64,000 nt of DNA, taken from contig NZ_CP101508.1 of assembly GCF_024380015.1 (NCBI RefSeq), positions 1,612,902 through 1,676,901 of the forward strand, read 5' to 3'. A model generated the notes under the pieces. It saw only the letters and a program-made list of their open reading frames with translations. It was not told the DNA's origin and did not search any database. This DNA comes from Photobacterium atrarenae (GTDB lineage Bacteria; Pseudomonadota; Gammaproteobacteria; Enterobacterales; Vibrionaceae). A program made the translations under genes and the position numbers. Shown here piece after piece: positions 1 to 7,835 of this stretch (the stretch's first letter is position 1; the number at the start of each line of letters is the position of its first letter).

Positions 1-335
1 GTGACCAGATCGTCCGGCAGGTTGGGGCAGTCACAGGGGACAAAGCCAATCCACTCCGCATCCAGGTGATGCAGGGCGGCGTGTATGCCCCCGAGCGGCC
101 CCGGATAGCCCTTCAGATGATCGCCAAAAACCCGTCCATAGGCTTGATAACGAGCCTGGTTGCGGTTGGCATTGATACTGATCGCCTTGGTTTGTGGGGT
201 GAGCGTCTCCAGAATATGCTCGATCATGGCCCGTCCGGCCAGCGGGACGAGCCCTTTATCATTGCCGCCCATGCGGCTGGCTTGGCCACCGGCCAGAATG
301 ACCCAGTGCGTATTGTCAGGCGTAGGCATGCTCAT
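1..335 (-). CDS. mobA: Molybdenum cofactor guanylyltransferase MobA (N-terminal part, cut by window edge)
   Basis: MobA joins GTP to molybdopterin to make the guanine dinucleotide cofactor of DMSO-reductase-family enzymes, in the cytoplasm. About 111 N-terminal residues are visible and the frame runs off base 1. The nucleotide-binding signature is clear: [14 protein letters not shown], then [16 protein letters not shown], with [10 protein letters not shown] and VPCDCPNLP further on. The start is the ATG at 335, with AGAGGAA about six bases upstream; a second ATG lies two codons in. The frame stays open upstream to base 593, so a longer product with an ABC-ATPase-like extension is possible but less likely. 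Confidence 0.93.
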   Translation of the reverse strand, partial: MSMPTPDNTHWVILAGGQASRMGGNDKGLVPLAGRAMIEHILETLTPQTKAISINANRNQARYQAYGRVFGDHLKGYPGPLGGIHAALHHLDAEWIGFVPCDCPNLPDDLV

Positions 336-593
336 GTTGTTCCTCTCAACGAGCTGTAAATCTGCTCGTTCTTTTAATTGTGTGTCTGAAATGGTCCTTT
401 GGCGACGGCGAAGGGCGGTCAGGGCATTTTGCTGATGGCTGGTGAGTACCAGACCTCTGCTACGTGCCACCAAATCTCGGGCAATTGCGACCCGCGAGTG
501 CTTACCGCCGGATAATACGGAAACGTGCTCGTCCGCCAAGGTTTCTAACCCTACCATACGTAGGGCATTAATGGCTTCTATTCTGCACTGTTG
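336..593 (-). pseudogene. Relic of an ABC-transporter ATPase, in frame with mobA
   Basis: Reading the minus strand from a TGA at 594-596 down to mobA gives about 86 codons with no stop. They contain an ABC signature loop, [16 protein letters not shown], preceded by [15 protein letters not shown], the usual lead-in to that loop. The Walker B segment that should follow is degenerate ([11 protein letters not shown]), and no Walker A is present. This looks like the decayed C-terminal half of a transporter ATPase. The transporter family cannot be told; a molybdate or tungstate system would fit the place beside mobA, but that is inference. Confidence 0.55.
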
Positions 594-742
594 TCAGTGT
601 CTAGAGGTGAATTTCAGACTATCACTGACGTTATAACAGGAGAGCTCGGCATTTTCAGTCTTTCTGCCAAAAAGTTTGCGCTGACGATACAACCGGCCAT
701 TGCTGATGAGCTTTAGGGGAGGCCTGTAACCTAAAACAGGTC

Positions 743-784
743 AAAATAATAAAGGCATGAATGATTCATGCCTTTATTATTTTT
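743..784. terminator. Long palindromic terminator
   Basis: A perfect inverted repeat with 20-base arms (743-762 and 764-783) around a single G. Its core is AAAGGCATGAAT / ATTCATGCCTTT, flanked by A-rich and T-rich ends, so it can end transcription in either direction. It lies between the mobA/ABC relic and the small membrane ORF. Bases 594-742 and 785-869 hold no other recognisable gene. Confidence 0.7.
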
Positions 785-869
785 GGAACCAACCGAGACA
801 GTGTGTTGTGACAGACCATGATATTGTGATTGACATAGCTTTCGCATCTTTTGGTTAGCAGAGATTCAG

Positions 870-971
870 CTACAGCAGAATAAGTCCCATTGCCAGAATG
901 GCGGCAGCCGTCAAAACAGTGCGGCGGATAATCCCCATATGGGTTGGTACTATCATTTCAGTATGATTCAT
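870..971 (-). CDS. 33-residue single-span membrane protein (hypothetical)
   Basis: A short frame starting MNHTEMIVPTHMGIIRR and ending in a hydrophobic run TVLTAAAILAMGLILL directly before the stop. The ATG at 971 follows AAGGAGCTGCT, a strong ribosome binding site with good spacing, which is the main reason to believe it is translated. The shape is a short polar N-terminus, two arginines and one membrane helix, as in many bacterial small membrane proteins. I do not recognise the family. It lies about 145 bases downstream of the mltD stop, on the same strand, and may be transcribed separately. Confidence 0.6.
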   Translation of the reverse strand: MNHTEMIVPTHMGIIRRTVLTAAAILAMGLILL

Positions 972-1115
972 AGCAGCTCCTTGTTGTTATTAAAAAACCT
1001 TAGCGGTTGATTTAATGATAGTCGGTTTTTGCTAACTTTGTAAAAAAGATGTTAATTTTCAATCTGGTATACGCCACTTTGATTGTCTGGTATTTCCTTT
1101 GACGCAGTGTGCAGA

Positions 1116-2303
1116 CTAATAGTGGGGGATCAGGAGCTGTTGACCGGCAAAAATCATCGAGCCGGTCAGATCGTTCGCATTCATGATCCGGGCAACGGTG
1201 GTATTGTTGCTTTCGGCCAGTTCACTCAGTGAATCACCGGGCTGAATGTCATGGATGATAAATTTTTGCTTCACATACTCACCACTGAGTCTGTTGTTAT
1301 AAAACGTTTGACGTGTGTGGTGGGGCAGTAAAATCTTGTTATCTCGGTTGGCATGGGTGTGGCCGCTCAGGTATCCCGGATTCAGTGCGTACACGGCCTG
1401 GCTGTCGAGACCGGCGTGGCGGGCGATCAGCTCGAGAGTCACCCGGTTGCGAACGACCACTTCGGTCAGCACAGGTTGCGGATGTATTTCGAGCAAGGGC
1501 AGATTGTGCTGGTGGCGTTGTTTAATCAAGTCGGCCATGGCAAGCAGTTTCGGCACATACAAGCGGGTTTCCTTGGGGAGCTTGAGTGCCCAGAAGTCGG
1601 TGGATTTCTGCTGGGCACGGTTGCGTTTGATGGCCCGCCGGACCCGGCCTTCTCCGGTATTATAGGCTGCAATGGCATGGAGCCAGTCCCCCTTGAACTT
1701 GTCATGCAGATACTCAAGTAGATCCAGAGCTGCAGTGGTGGACGTGACAATGTCACGCCTGCCATCGTATCCCTTTAGATATTCGAGACCGAATGTTTTT
1801 CCGGTCGGGATAGTGATTTGCCATAGCCCGGCGGCGCCACGGTGTGAGTAGGCTTTGGGATTGAATGCACTTTCAACAAATGGGAGCAGTACCAATTCAA
1901 GCGGCATGTTACGTTGGTCAACCTGCTGGTAGATGTAGTAGAGAAACGGTTCAGCTCGTTTGGTGACGGTATCGAGGTGGTGCGGGTTGTCCAGATACCA
2001 GCGTTTATAGTAACGCACACGTTTGTCGTCCGGCACCGGTAGCTGAAAGGACTGGCTGAGGATCTCCCATAGATCATTCGGTCGCCGGGGCAGCATATCT
2101 TGCGCGGTGGCGACGGTTTTTTCTTTTGCTTCAACGGCCTGTATCGGTGTCGTCGGGATCACACAGTGGTGTCCCAGAGATTCGAAGAGCGGGTCATCGA
2201 GGTGTAACGGGTCCGTTTCAGAAGAGGCGGTTTGCTCTACGAATTGTAACCCTTGGCAACCTGTTAGAAAGAGAGAGATAAAGATGATTGCTCTGTACTT
2301 CAT
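1116..2303 (-). CDS. mltD: Membrane-bound lytic murein transglycosylase D
   Basis: MltD cleaves the glycan strands of peptidoglycan and leaves 1,6-anhydromuramyl ends. It is an outer-membrane lipoprotein: the N-terminus MKYRAIIFISLFLTGCQG has an LTGC lipobox. The SLT domain carries the catalytic glutamate in LLPFVESAFNPKAYS, followed by GAAGLWQI and AYNTGEGRV. Two LysM-type segments follow: a weaker one around VVVRNRVTLELIARHAG and a clear C-terminal one, IHDIQPGDSLSELAE to QQLLIPHY. I chose the ATG at 2303 because GGAAGA precedes it and it starts the lipoprotein signal. At 395 residues it is somewhat shorter than the E. coli enzyme, which has more LysM repeats. Confidence 0.95.
   Translation of the reverse strand: MKYRAIIFISLFLTGCQGLQFVEQTASSETDPLHLDDPLFESLGHHCVIPTTPIQAVEAKEKTVATAQDMLPRRPNDLWEILSQSFQLPVPDDKRVRYYKRWYLDNPHHLDTVTKRAEPFLYYIYQQVDQRNMPLELVLLPFVESAFNPKAYSHRGAAGLWQITIPTGKTFGLEYLKGYDGRRDIVTSTTAALDLLEYLHDKFKGDWLHAIAAYNTGEGRVRRAIKRNRAQQKSTDFWALKLPKETRLYVPKLLAMADLIKQRHQHNLPLLEIHPQPVLTEVVVRNRVTLELIARHAGLDSQAVYALNPGYLSGHTHANRDNKILLPHHTRQTFYNNRLSGEYVKQKFIIHDIQPGDSLSELAESNNTTVARIMNANDLTGSMIFAGQQLLIPHY
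1744..1756. promoter_or_regulatory. matS site (perfect consensus match)
   Basis: GTGACAATGTCAC fits the MatP-binding consensus GTGACRNYGTCAC at every position. It lies inside the mltD coding sequence; matS sites are commonly spread through genes in the Ter region. matP itself is encoded at 54.6 kb. Confidence 0.75.
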
Positions 2304-2603
2304 AAGCATTTCTTCCACTGAAAGAGCCCACAAACTTGTGTCGTCTGACCGAACAGAGTGTGACTTCTAGCCACAAAAAAGTGATAACTTCATATATTTA
2401 TAGCAGCAAAATAGTGACAGCATCGAGCAGTGTTCAGAGATTAAGGCGGATCTGCATCGAGTTTCTTACAATTGAGACACTTTGCCATCCCAGCTGAAAC
2501 AGAGGAGGTGTTTCAAGCGACGGGTTGCCCATGTATTACACTTAGCCATGTTCATTGCCGGAATTTTCGGTAGTTGTCGCCGGACAAAGCGGAGAGAGTG
2601 AAG

Positions 2604-3122
2604 ATGGCTGAGTCTGAATTTCCTGCAGGCACCGTCCTGAAAATTCGTTGCAGTACCTACTGGCATTACGGGATTGCAGATGGGGCTGGTGGGGTTATCC
2701 ATAATTCCAAGAAGCGCCGCCAGGTGCAGTATGATACGTTGGCCGCATTTGCTGAGGGGCGGGCGATTGTGGTCAGTGACATTACCAGCCCGCATCCGGC
2801 GCTGGCGTATCAATACGCGCTGAAGCAGGTGGGTCGTTCCTATAATCTGTTAAGCCAGAATTGCGAACAGTTCGTTCGTGAAGCACATGGCCTGTCGGTC
2901 GAGTGTACTCAGTTTCAGCAGTGTCTGATCGCTTTTGCCGGCGGCTATATTGCCCTCAACGCCCCGCTGCCGGCGCTGAGAATGGCCGGGATTGGATTGT
3001 TATTGGGCGCTGTTACCGCCCCGAGCGAGCAGCGACCGTATCGTCGCGCCGTGAAAGGGGCCAGGCTGGCCGCCGCAGGGGCGATGTGGCTGGCCCACTG
3101 GGCCAAAAAACTGACGTCCTAG
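2604..3122 (+). CDS. LRAT-like (permuted NlpC/P60 fold) protein
   Basis: The conserved pattern of the LRAT/H-rev107 group is present: a histidine in STYWHYGIADG, a second in GGVIHNSKK, and the nucleophile region QNCEQFVREAHG. In this permuted papain-like fold the cysteine of NCEQF acts with the histidines in acyl transfer or hydrolysis. The C-terminal 75 residues are rich in alanine, glycine and leucine (IAFAGGYIALNAPLPALRMAGIGLLLG) and may attach to a membrane. The start is the ATG at 2604, after GGAGAG. The natural substrate is unknown; bacterial members are mostly uncharacterised. It is transcribed alone, divergent from mltD. Confidence 0.7.
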   Translation: MAESEFPAGTVLKIRCSTYWHYGIADGAGGVIHNSKKRRQVQYDTLAAFAEGRAIVVSDITSPHPALAYQYALKQVGRSYNLLSQNCEQFVREAHGLSVECTQFQQCLIAFAGGYIALNAPLPALRMAGIGLLLGAVTAPSEQRPYRRAVKGARLAAAGAMWLAHWAKKLTS

Positions 3123-3240
3123 GCCGTACTCGGGCAATATCGATTCGTGACGATTAGATCTCCCCCACAGAAATCATCTCGCCGGGCAGGTATGTTAATA
3201 AAAAGTAATTGAGTAATTACACTAACCAGGTGAGACTTCT

Positions 3241-3519
3241 GTGACGATTTTCATTGAACGTAACCATGACATGCCAATAGATGAGATTACTGCGCTGTCA
3301 GAGCAAATTGCCGAAGAGCTTGAACAAGAATACGGGCTGAGTTGGTCCTGGCAGGGTAACCGCTTGATGATCCGCCATGCCTCGGCCAGAGGCTTTCTGT
3401 TGTCGGAAGAGGGGAAGGTGACGATTGAGCTCAAGCTGGGATTTGCCGCCAGCCTGTTCTCCACTAGTATTGAGAGTCATATTTCAGAGCGGCTCGACCG
3501 GATGCTGCTGGTCAGTTAA
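3241..3519 (+). CDS. Polyhydroxyalkanoic acid system family protein (PHA_gran_rgn)
   Basis: A 92-residue protein starting MTIFIERNHDMPIDEI. The middle, LEQEYGLSWSWQGNRLMIRH, and the end, KLGFAASLF followed by IESHISERLDRML, match the layout of small proteins of the PHA granule region family. Their exact function is not known. The GTG start at 3241 follows AGGTGAG. It is followed by a terminator and then two phasin genes in the same direction, so the neighbourhood supports a role in PHA granule biology. Confidence 0.75.
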   Translation: MTIFIERNHDMPIDEITALSEQIAEELEQEYGLSWSWQGNRLMIRHASARGFLLSEEGKVTIELKLGFAASLFSTSIESHISERLDRMLLVS

Positions 3520-3550
3520 TCCACTTTGCCTTTCAAGGTACTTTTCGAGT

Positions 3551-3576
3551 AGGGCCGAAGGCTTGGCCCTGGTTTT
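3551..3576 (+). terminator. Rho-independent terminator
   Basis: AGGGCC, an eight-base loop, then GGCCCT followed by GGTTTT. It lies 31 bases after the PHA_gran_rgn gene. Confidence 0.6.
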
Positions 3577-3746
3577 CCCTTTGTCCTCCCGCCGCTAATC
3601 CGCTGCTTTACTAATTTTTGATCCAGCCCACGATAAATCGTTGTTTTAGTAAGACCATTCTAATTGAAATTCTTATTCTCTAGTTAAGCAGTCAGGCAAT
3701 ACCCACTGGCTGACACAGTTGTCATAGAGATACGGAGGGCAGATTT

Positions 3747-4337
3747 ATGGGCATTTTTAAACAGACTGCGGAAGAATCCAAGAAAGAACAGATTCGGGAC
3801 GCAATGGTCTACAACATCTGGTTGGCCGGTTTGGGCGCTTATGCCAAAAGCACAGAAGAAGTGAATCAACTGTCAGATAAGGGCAAGAGCTTGTTTGATG
3901 AGTTGATTGAGCGCGGTCGGGCGGTGGAGTCGAAAACCAAGGAGCGTGTTCATACTGCAAGATCGCAAACCTCGGTTGCGATTGAAGAGCGGGTGCACAC
4001 CATGGTGCAGAAACTGATTGGCGTGGATAACGATCGCCTGGATCGGGTTGATGACAAGATCGATCAGTTGACAGCCAATATTGAGGCTTTGCTGGCGCGC
4101 CAGGGAGCGGCGCAATCGGCTGCAAAGCCAGCGACTAAGGCTGCGGAAGAAAAACCTGCAGCTGCGCGCACGCGCAAAACCAGCGTGGCACGACGCAAAC
4201 CAGCTAAGGCTGCAACACCGGCAGCCAGCAAGGAGTCGGCAAAACCTGCCGCAACTGCCGCGAAGTCGTCGTCAACGACCTCATCGGCGCCAGCTGCAGC
4301 GAAGGCTGATGATAAAAAATCCGCGGCGGATTCATGA
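3747..4337 (+). CDS. Phasin family protein with alanine/lysine-rich tail (PhaF/PhaI type)
   Basis: Phasins coat PHA granules and control their size and sharing at division. The N-terminal phasin part has the typical segments VYNIWLAGLGAYAKSTEEV and LFDELIERGRAVESKTKERV, then MVQKLIGVDNDRLDRVDDKI. From about residue 115 the protein becomes a low-complexity Ala/Lys/Pro/Ser tail (TRKTSVARRKPAKAATPAA). In Pseudomonas PhaF a similar tail binds DNA like a histone and tethers granules to the nucleoid. The start ATG follows GGAGGGCAGATTT. A shorter paralogue lies just downstream. Confidence 0.88.
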   Translation: MGIFKQTAEESKKEQIRDAMVYNIWLAGLGAYAKSTEEVNQLSDKGKSLFDELIERGRAVESKTKERVHTARSQTSVAIEERVHTMVQKLIGVDNDRLDRVDDKIDQLTANIEALLARQGAAQSAAKPATKAAEEKPAAARTRKTSVARRKPAKAATPAASKESAKPAATAAKSSSTTSSAPAAAKADDKKSAADS

Positions 4338-4451
4338 CCGCGTCTTGCAACCGACAGTGGCACCTGAACACGATAGGCACCGAGTCCCAGCAGTTTTCGG
4401 TGATTTGAATAACTCTTTTAATCCAGCGTTGAAGCGCGGAGGGAGATGACT

Positions 4452-4811
4452 ATGAGCGATAACACAGTAGTAAAAGCGGCTAAAAATGTCGTGGAAAGCG
4501 GTGAAGGGATTGCACGTAACATTTGGCTGGCAGGCTTGGGTCTTTACAGCCGCAGCCTGGATGAAGCGCAGCAATTGAATGAAAAAACCAATCAAGCATT
4601 TGAGGAGCTGGTTGAGCGCGGCAAACAAGTTGAAACCGAAGCGAAAGAGTGTATCGGTAAAAACGCTGAGAAAGCCACCGATGAGGTTGAAGCGGGGATG
4701 AACGATCTCTTCTATCGTCTCAGTGGTGTGGATCGCGACAAGCTGGAGCGCATGGATGAGAAAATCGACAAGCTCACAGCAGCGGTCGAGAAATTGGCAG
4801 CGGCAGAATAG
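4452..4811 (+). CDS. Phasin family protein, short form
   Basis: A 119-residue phasin without the basic tail, similar to the first half of the preceding gene: ARNIWLAGLGLYSRSLDEA, FEELVERGKQVETEAKE and DLFYRLSGVDRDKLERMDEKI are shared segments. The long/short pair recalls PhaF and PhaI of pseudomonads. I place the start at 4452 rather than the ATG at 4446 because the GGAGG of the ribosome binding site is too close to the earlier codon. The 114-base gap to the first phasin shows no obvious terminator, so the two are probably co-transcribed. Confidence 0.86.
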   Translation: MSDNTVVKAAKNVVESGEGIARNIWLAGLGLYSRSLDEAQQLNEKTNQAFEELVERGKQVETEAKECIGKNAEKATDEVEAGMNDLFYRLSGVDRDKLERMDEKIDKLTAAVEKLAAAE

Positions 4812-4907
4812 CTGCTAATGCAGAGTTATCACTTTAATGCCAGTCAGATCAATAGGTAACTCTGTCAGGTAAATGGCCGACCCAGTCAACTGGTTGTTTA
4901 CCTTTTT

Positions 4908-4942
4908 AGGTTGCGCGTGGGCCATGCACGCGCACCTTTTTT
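4908..4942 (+). terminator. Rho-independent terminator of the phasin genes
   Basis: GGTTGCGCGTG pairs with CACGCGCACC around a seven-base loop (one T-A mismatch within the stem) and is followed by six T. Confidence 0.8.
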
Positions 4943-5090
4943 CCGTTGAGGGGCGAGAGAATTACCTGTTGATGAGCTGGGAACGCCGCATCAGGAGCAG
5001 TCAAATCAGTGCTGGTTTATTTGCCGAATATTGACCAGTACGGATATTACATTCTAAATTTGTTACTGAAATGTAATAAAGGTGGCGCTT

Positions 5091-6026
5091 ATGGATAGTT
5101 GGCGAAATAGGGCTTTCAACAAGGTTTTATTTCGAATCATGCGGCAGCGGCTTGCCAATTGCCATTCTACCGAAGAAATGCGTGATTTGATTTTAAGTAT
5201 TGATAATTATGGGGCTTTTATATCATCTCCCCGAGGGATGGAGGTGATCCCGACTAAGTTTGCCGACGTGTCGTGTGACTGGGTCAACATGCCGCACAGC
5301 AATGGAAAAAAAATCATTCTCTACTTTCACGGTGGCGGGTTTTGTTTCCACAGTCCGAAAATTCATAATGCCTTTTTGGCGCGTCTGGCCAATGCGACCA
5401 AGTCTCGTGGCTTGATGGTGAACTACCGCCTGGCGCCGGAAAACCCATACCCGGCTGCGCCGGATGACTGTTTCGCCGTGTATCGGGCCTTGTTGCTGAA
5501 GGGGTATCTGCCGCATCAGATCATTCTTGCCGGGGACTCAGCCGGCGGAAACCTGGCGATGACGACGATGATCCGGATCCGGGAGGCGAATCTGCCGCTG
5601 CCGGCTGGCGCGATTCTGATGTCGCCGGTATCTGATATGGCTGTCACGGGTGAGTCAGCCTTCAAAAAGTGCAAGGATGATCCGTTTTTTGACCTCAGTA
5701 CGTTGCTGCTGATGCGCAACAACTATATCGGCTCGCAGAATCCCTGTGATCCGGATATCTCGCCTTATTATGCCGATCTGCATGGTCTGTCGCCGGTCTT
5801 TATCACCGCCGGTACGGAAGAGTTGTTGATGGATGATGCGCTCCGGCTGGCGGAGAAGGTGGCGGATGCTGGCTGTGATGTGACCATTAACATCGTGAAA
5901 GGGGTACCGCACGTCTACCCTTTGTTCTATCAGCTCAGCGAGGCTCGGGAGGCGATTAAGCTGATGGCTGAGTTTGTTCTCGAGCGGTACAAGCAAGCCA
6001 AACTGGAGCACAAAGAAGCCTGCTAG
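5091..6026 (+). CDS. Alpha/beta hydrolase of the hormone-sensitive lipase (GDXG) family
   Basis: A 311-residue esterase. It has the oxyanion-hole motif HGGGF in IILYFHGGGFCFHS, the nucleophile elbow GDSAGGN, the aspartate region AGTEELLMDDALRLAEKV, and the histidine in GVPHVYPLF. Members hydrolyse short- to medium-chain esters. The place after two phasins could suggest PHA-related ester turnover, but a strong terminator separates them and that link is inference. The ATG at 5091 is preferred over the GTG at 5082 because GGTGG stands six bases ahead of it. Confidence 0.88.
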   Translation: MDSWRNRAFNKVLFRIMRQRLANCHSTEEMRDLILSIDNYGAFISSPRGMEVIPTKFADVSCDWVNMPHSNGKKIILYFHGGGFCFHSPKIHNAFLARLANATKSRGLMVNYRLAPENPYPAAPDDCFAVYRALLLKGYLPHQIILAGDSAGGNLAMTTMIRIREANLPLPAGAILMSPVSDMAVTGESAFKKCKDDPFFDLSTLLLMRNNYIGSQNPCDPDISPYYADLHGLSPVFITAGTEELLMDDALRLAEKVADAGCDVTINIVKGVPHVYPLFYQLSEAREAIKLMAEFVLERYKQAKLEHKEAC

Positions 6027-6043
6027 CCCAGGGCGGCAGGCTT
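6016..6043 (+). terminator. Hairpin overlapping the esterase stop codon
   Basis: AAGCCTGC pairs with GCAGGCTT, with the TAG stop in the loop. There is no T-run, so it may protect the message end rather than terminate on its own. Confidence 0.4.
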
Positions 6044-6237
6044 GCTGGCTTTCCCGATGATTGGGCTGCTTGAGCTGGACATATTCTACTTTCGTAACTT
6101 CTCCTGTTTACCGTAAAGCGTTGACGGTATTGTCTGTTTCGTCGTGTTTTGGCTGGCCTCGGGTTGTGATGCCCGGGATTTTCGCTATTCTCTGTGCACT
6201 ATCTTAATTGGATTGTACCGTCTTGAAGGAGTCAGTG

Positions 6238-6600
6238 ATGGAATCGCAACAACTGGAGTCATACCTCAATCAGTTTCCGGGCGCACAAGCCAGCTATCCA
6301 TTTGGTCCGGAAGCGCTGGTGTATAAAGTTTGTGGAAAAATGTTTGCGCTGGTGGGGGAGCATCAAGGTGAAGCACGGGTGACGGTAAAGTGCCAGCCTG
6401 CCGATGGTGAGCTGTTGGTGAGTCAGTTTCACGGCATCGTACCTGGCTACTACATGAATAAGCGACACTGGATCACCATTTCATTGGCGAGCGATGTCGA
6501 TGCAGCCATGGTGTGTGATCTGGCAGAGAAGTCTTATGCGCTGGTGGTCAGCAAGCTGAAAAAAGCAGACCGGGAAAGCCTTGCAGTCGCTGGCGTATAG
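6238..6600 (+). CDS. MmcQ/YjbR family protein
   Basis: A 120-residue protein with the YjbR layout: an N-terminal helical stretch (LESYLNQFPGAQASYPFGPEA), a strand with VYKVCGKMFALVGE, then VTVKCQPADGELL and PGYYMNKRHWITISL. The CyaY-like fold has been proposed to bind DNA, but no function is settled. The ATG at 6238 follows GAAGGAG with good spacing. It is a single gene; a hairpin (GCTGGCGT / ACGCCAGC, 6588-6611) covers its stop codon. Confidence 0.85.
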   Translation: MESQQLESYLNQFPGAQASYPFGPEALVYKVCGKMFALVGEHQGEARVTVKCQPADGELLVSQFHGIVPGYYMNKRHWITISLASDVDAAMVCDLAEKSYALVVSKLKKADRESLAVAGV

Positions 6601-6621
6601 ACACGCCAGCGAGGAGCAGAG

Positions 6622-7581
6622 TTAGAAGTTATACGTGAGGCTGACCGGGTTTTCGATATCCTGAATGGTGGACTCCTGGCGCCCTTCGTATTTCGCCAGC
6701 ACGGCATATTTTCCTTTCGAAACTTTCACCGTGACCTCGTTGCCTTGACCGACCGGCTGTCCGTCAAGGTAGAACTGCGCATGTTTGTTGCTGACTAAAC
6801 GAATATCAAACGACTCCACACCCACTTCTTTGACGATCTGGGCGTCGATTTTCTCGTCGTACTGGACAAACAAGTTCAAGCCGACCTGATACTCGACATT
6901 GCCTTCGTAGTCCATGGTTGCGGCCATCACCTTGAAGTTGTTGGTTGAGCTGGTGATGTCAATCTGGCCAAAACGGTTCTCAATCGCATCGTTGATCAGC
7001 TTGGATGTGGTTTGTTTGCTTTCAAAACAGGCACGGATGGACTGGTAAGGCGAGCACTGGAGCTTACCGGACACAGACATCGGCACCGGATTGGCAAACT
7101 CCGCTTTCAGACGTTCTGTAACTGTGCTTCGAATGGCCTGGAGCTTGTCGTTATAGGCTTTCTTCGACTCGCGCAATGATCCGTTGAGCTGATCGATCTT
7201 ATGGTTCAGTTGCTTAATCTGGGCAGTATTTACAATGATCTGTTGCTGATTTTGTTTAATTGCCTGCGAGGCCTTCTTCATCGCCCCAAAGTAGAAATCG
7301 GTCTTCTCACCACTGCCGGATAGCATCTCGTCACTCAGTTTCTGCTGATAGTCCAGGTACAGCTGCTTATCCCGGTTAATCGCGGTTTTCAGATCTTTGT
7401 TTTGGGTATTGAGTGAGAAAATGGTACTGCTGACTTTAGTGAGCTCTTTTAGCTCAGTGGTGTTGTTGTACTGGGCTTTGAGCGCCTTAACCTGCTCGGC
7501 TTCGCTGTCGTTGAGTAACGTTGTACCATGGCTGCTGAAAGACAGCCCAAGAGCAGCCAGAAGAATAGCTTTCTTAAACAT
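6622..7581 (-). CDS. Exported coiled-coil protein with PEGA-like C-terminus (hypothetical)
   Basis: A 319-residue protein with signal peptide MFKKAILLAALGLSFSSHG. Residues of about 25-175 are rich in Gln, Lys, Leu and Asn with heptad-like spacing (NQQQIIVNTAQIKQLNHKI, LNGSLRESKKAYNDKLQAI) and should form a coiled coil. A cysteine pair follows in KLQCSPYQSIRACFESK. The last 60 residues (ISNKHAQFYLDG-like strands ending QPVGQGNEVTVKVSKGKY) look like a small PEGA-type beta domain. I do not recognise a named family. The ATG at 7581 is used; an upstream in-frame TTG would not start a better signal. Confidence 0.6.
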   Translation of the reverse strand: MFKKAILLAALGLSFSSHGTTLLNDSEAEQVKALKAQYNNTTELKELTKVSSTIFSLNTQNKDLKTAINRDKQLYLDYQQKLSDEMLSGSGEKTDFYFGAMKKASQAIKQNQQQIIVNTAQIKQLNHKIDQLNGSLRESKKAYNDKLQAIRSTVTERLKAEFANPVPMSVSGKLQCSPYQSIRACFESKQTTSKLINDAIENRFGQIDITSSTNNFKVMAATMDYEGNVEYQVGLNLFVQYDEKIDAQIVKEVGVESFDIRLVSNKHAQFYLDGQPVGQGNEVTVKVSKGKYAVLAKYEGRQESTIQDIENPVSLTYNF

Positions 7582-7771
7582 GGGGTGAATAACCTTTGGC
7601 AAATATTATATGCAGACATGCCAGGTTGTTTTGTATTTGTGCGACACATCTTAATCAAGCATTTACTGTAATCACAAATGTGAAAAGATGCATGCTTTTT
7701 ATCTTCAATTGCTGAAAAAATAATACATGAATCAAGTTTTTATCTGTGTTTTCTCGGTGCCGGGTGAGGAG

Positions 7772-7808
7772 AGATGAATAACGCCATATGAAATAGCGTT
7801 ATTCATCT
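7772..7808. terminator. Perfect 13-bp hairpin after the TetR gene
   Basis: AGATGAATAACGC and GCGTTATTCATCT flank an 11-base loop. No T-run follows on the minus strand. It lies 28 bases past the TetR stop, so a terminator or 3'-end structure is the likeliest reading. Confidence 0.45.
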
Positions 7809-7835
7809 GTTGAACCGGACAAAGCGGCGACCAGG

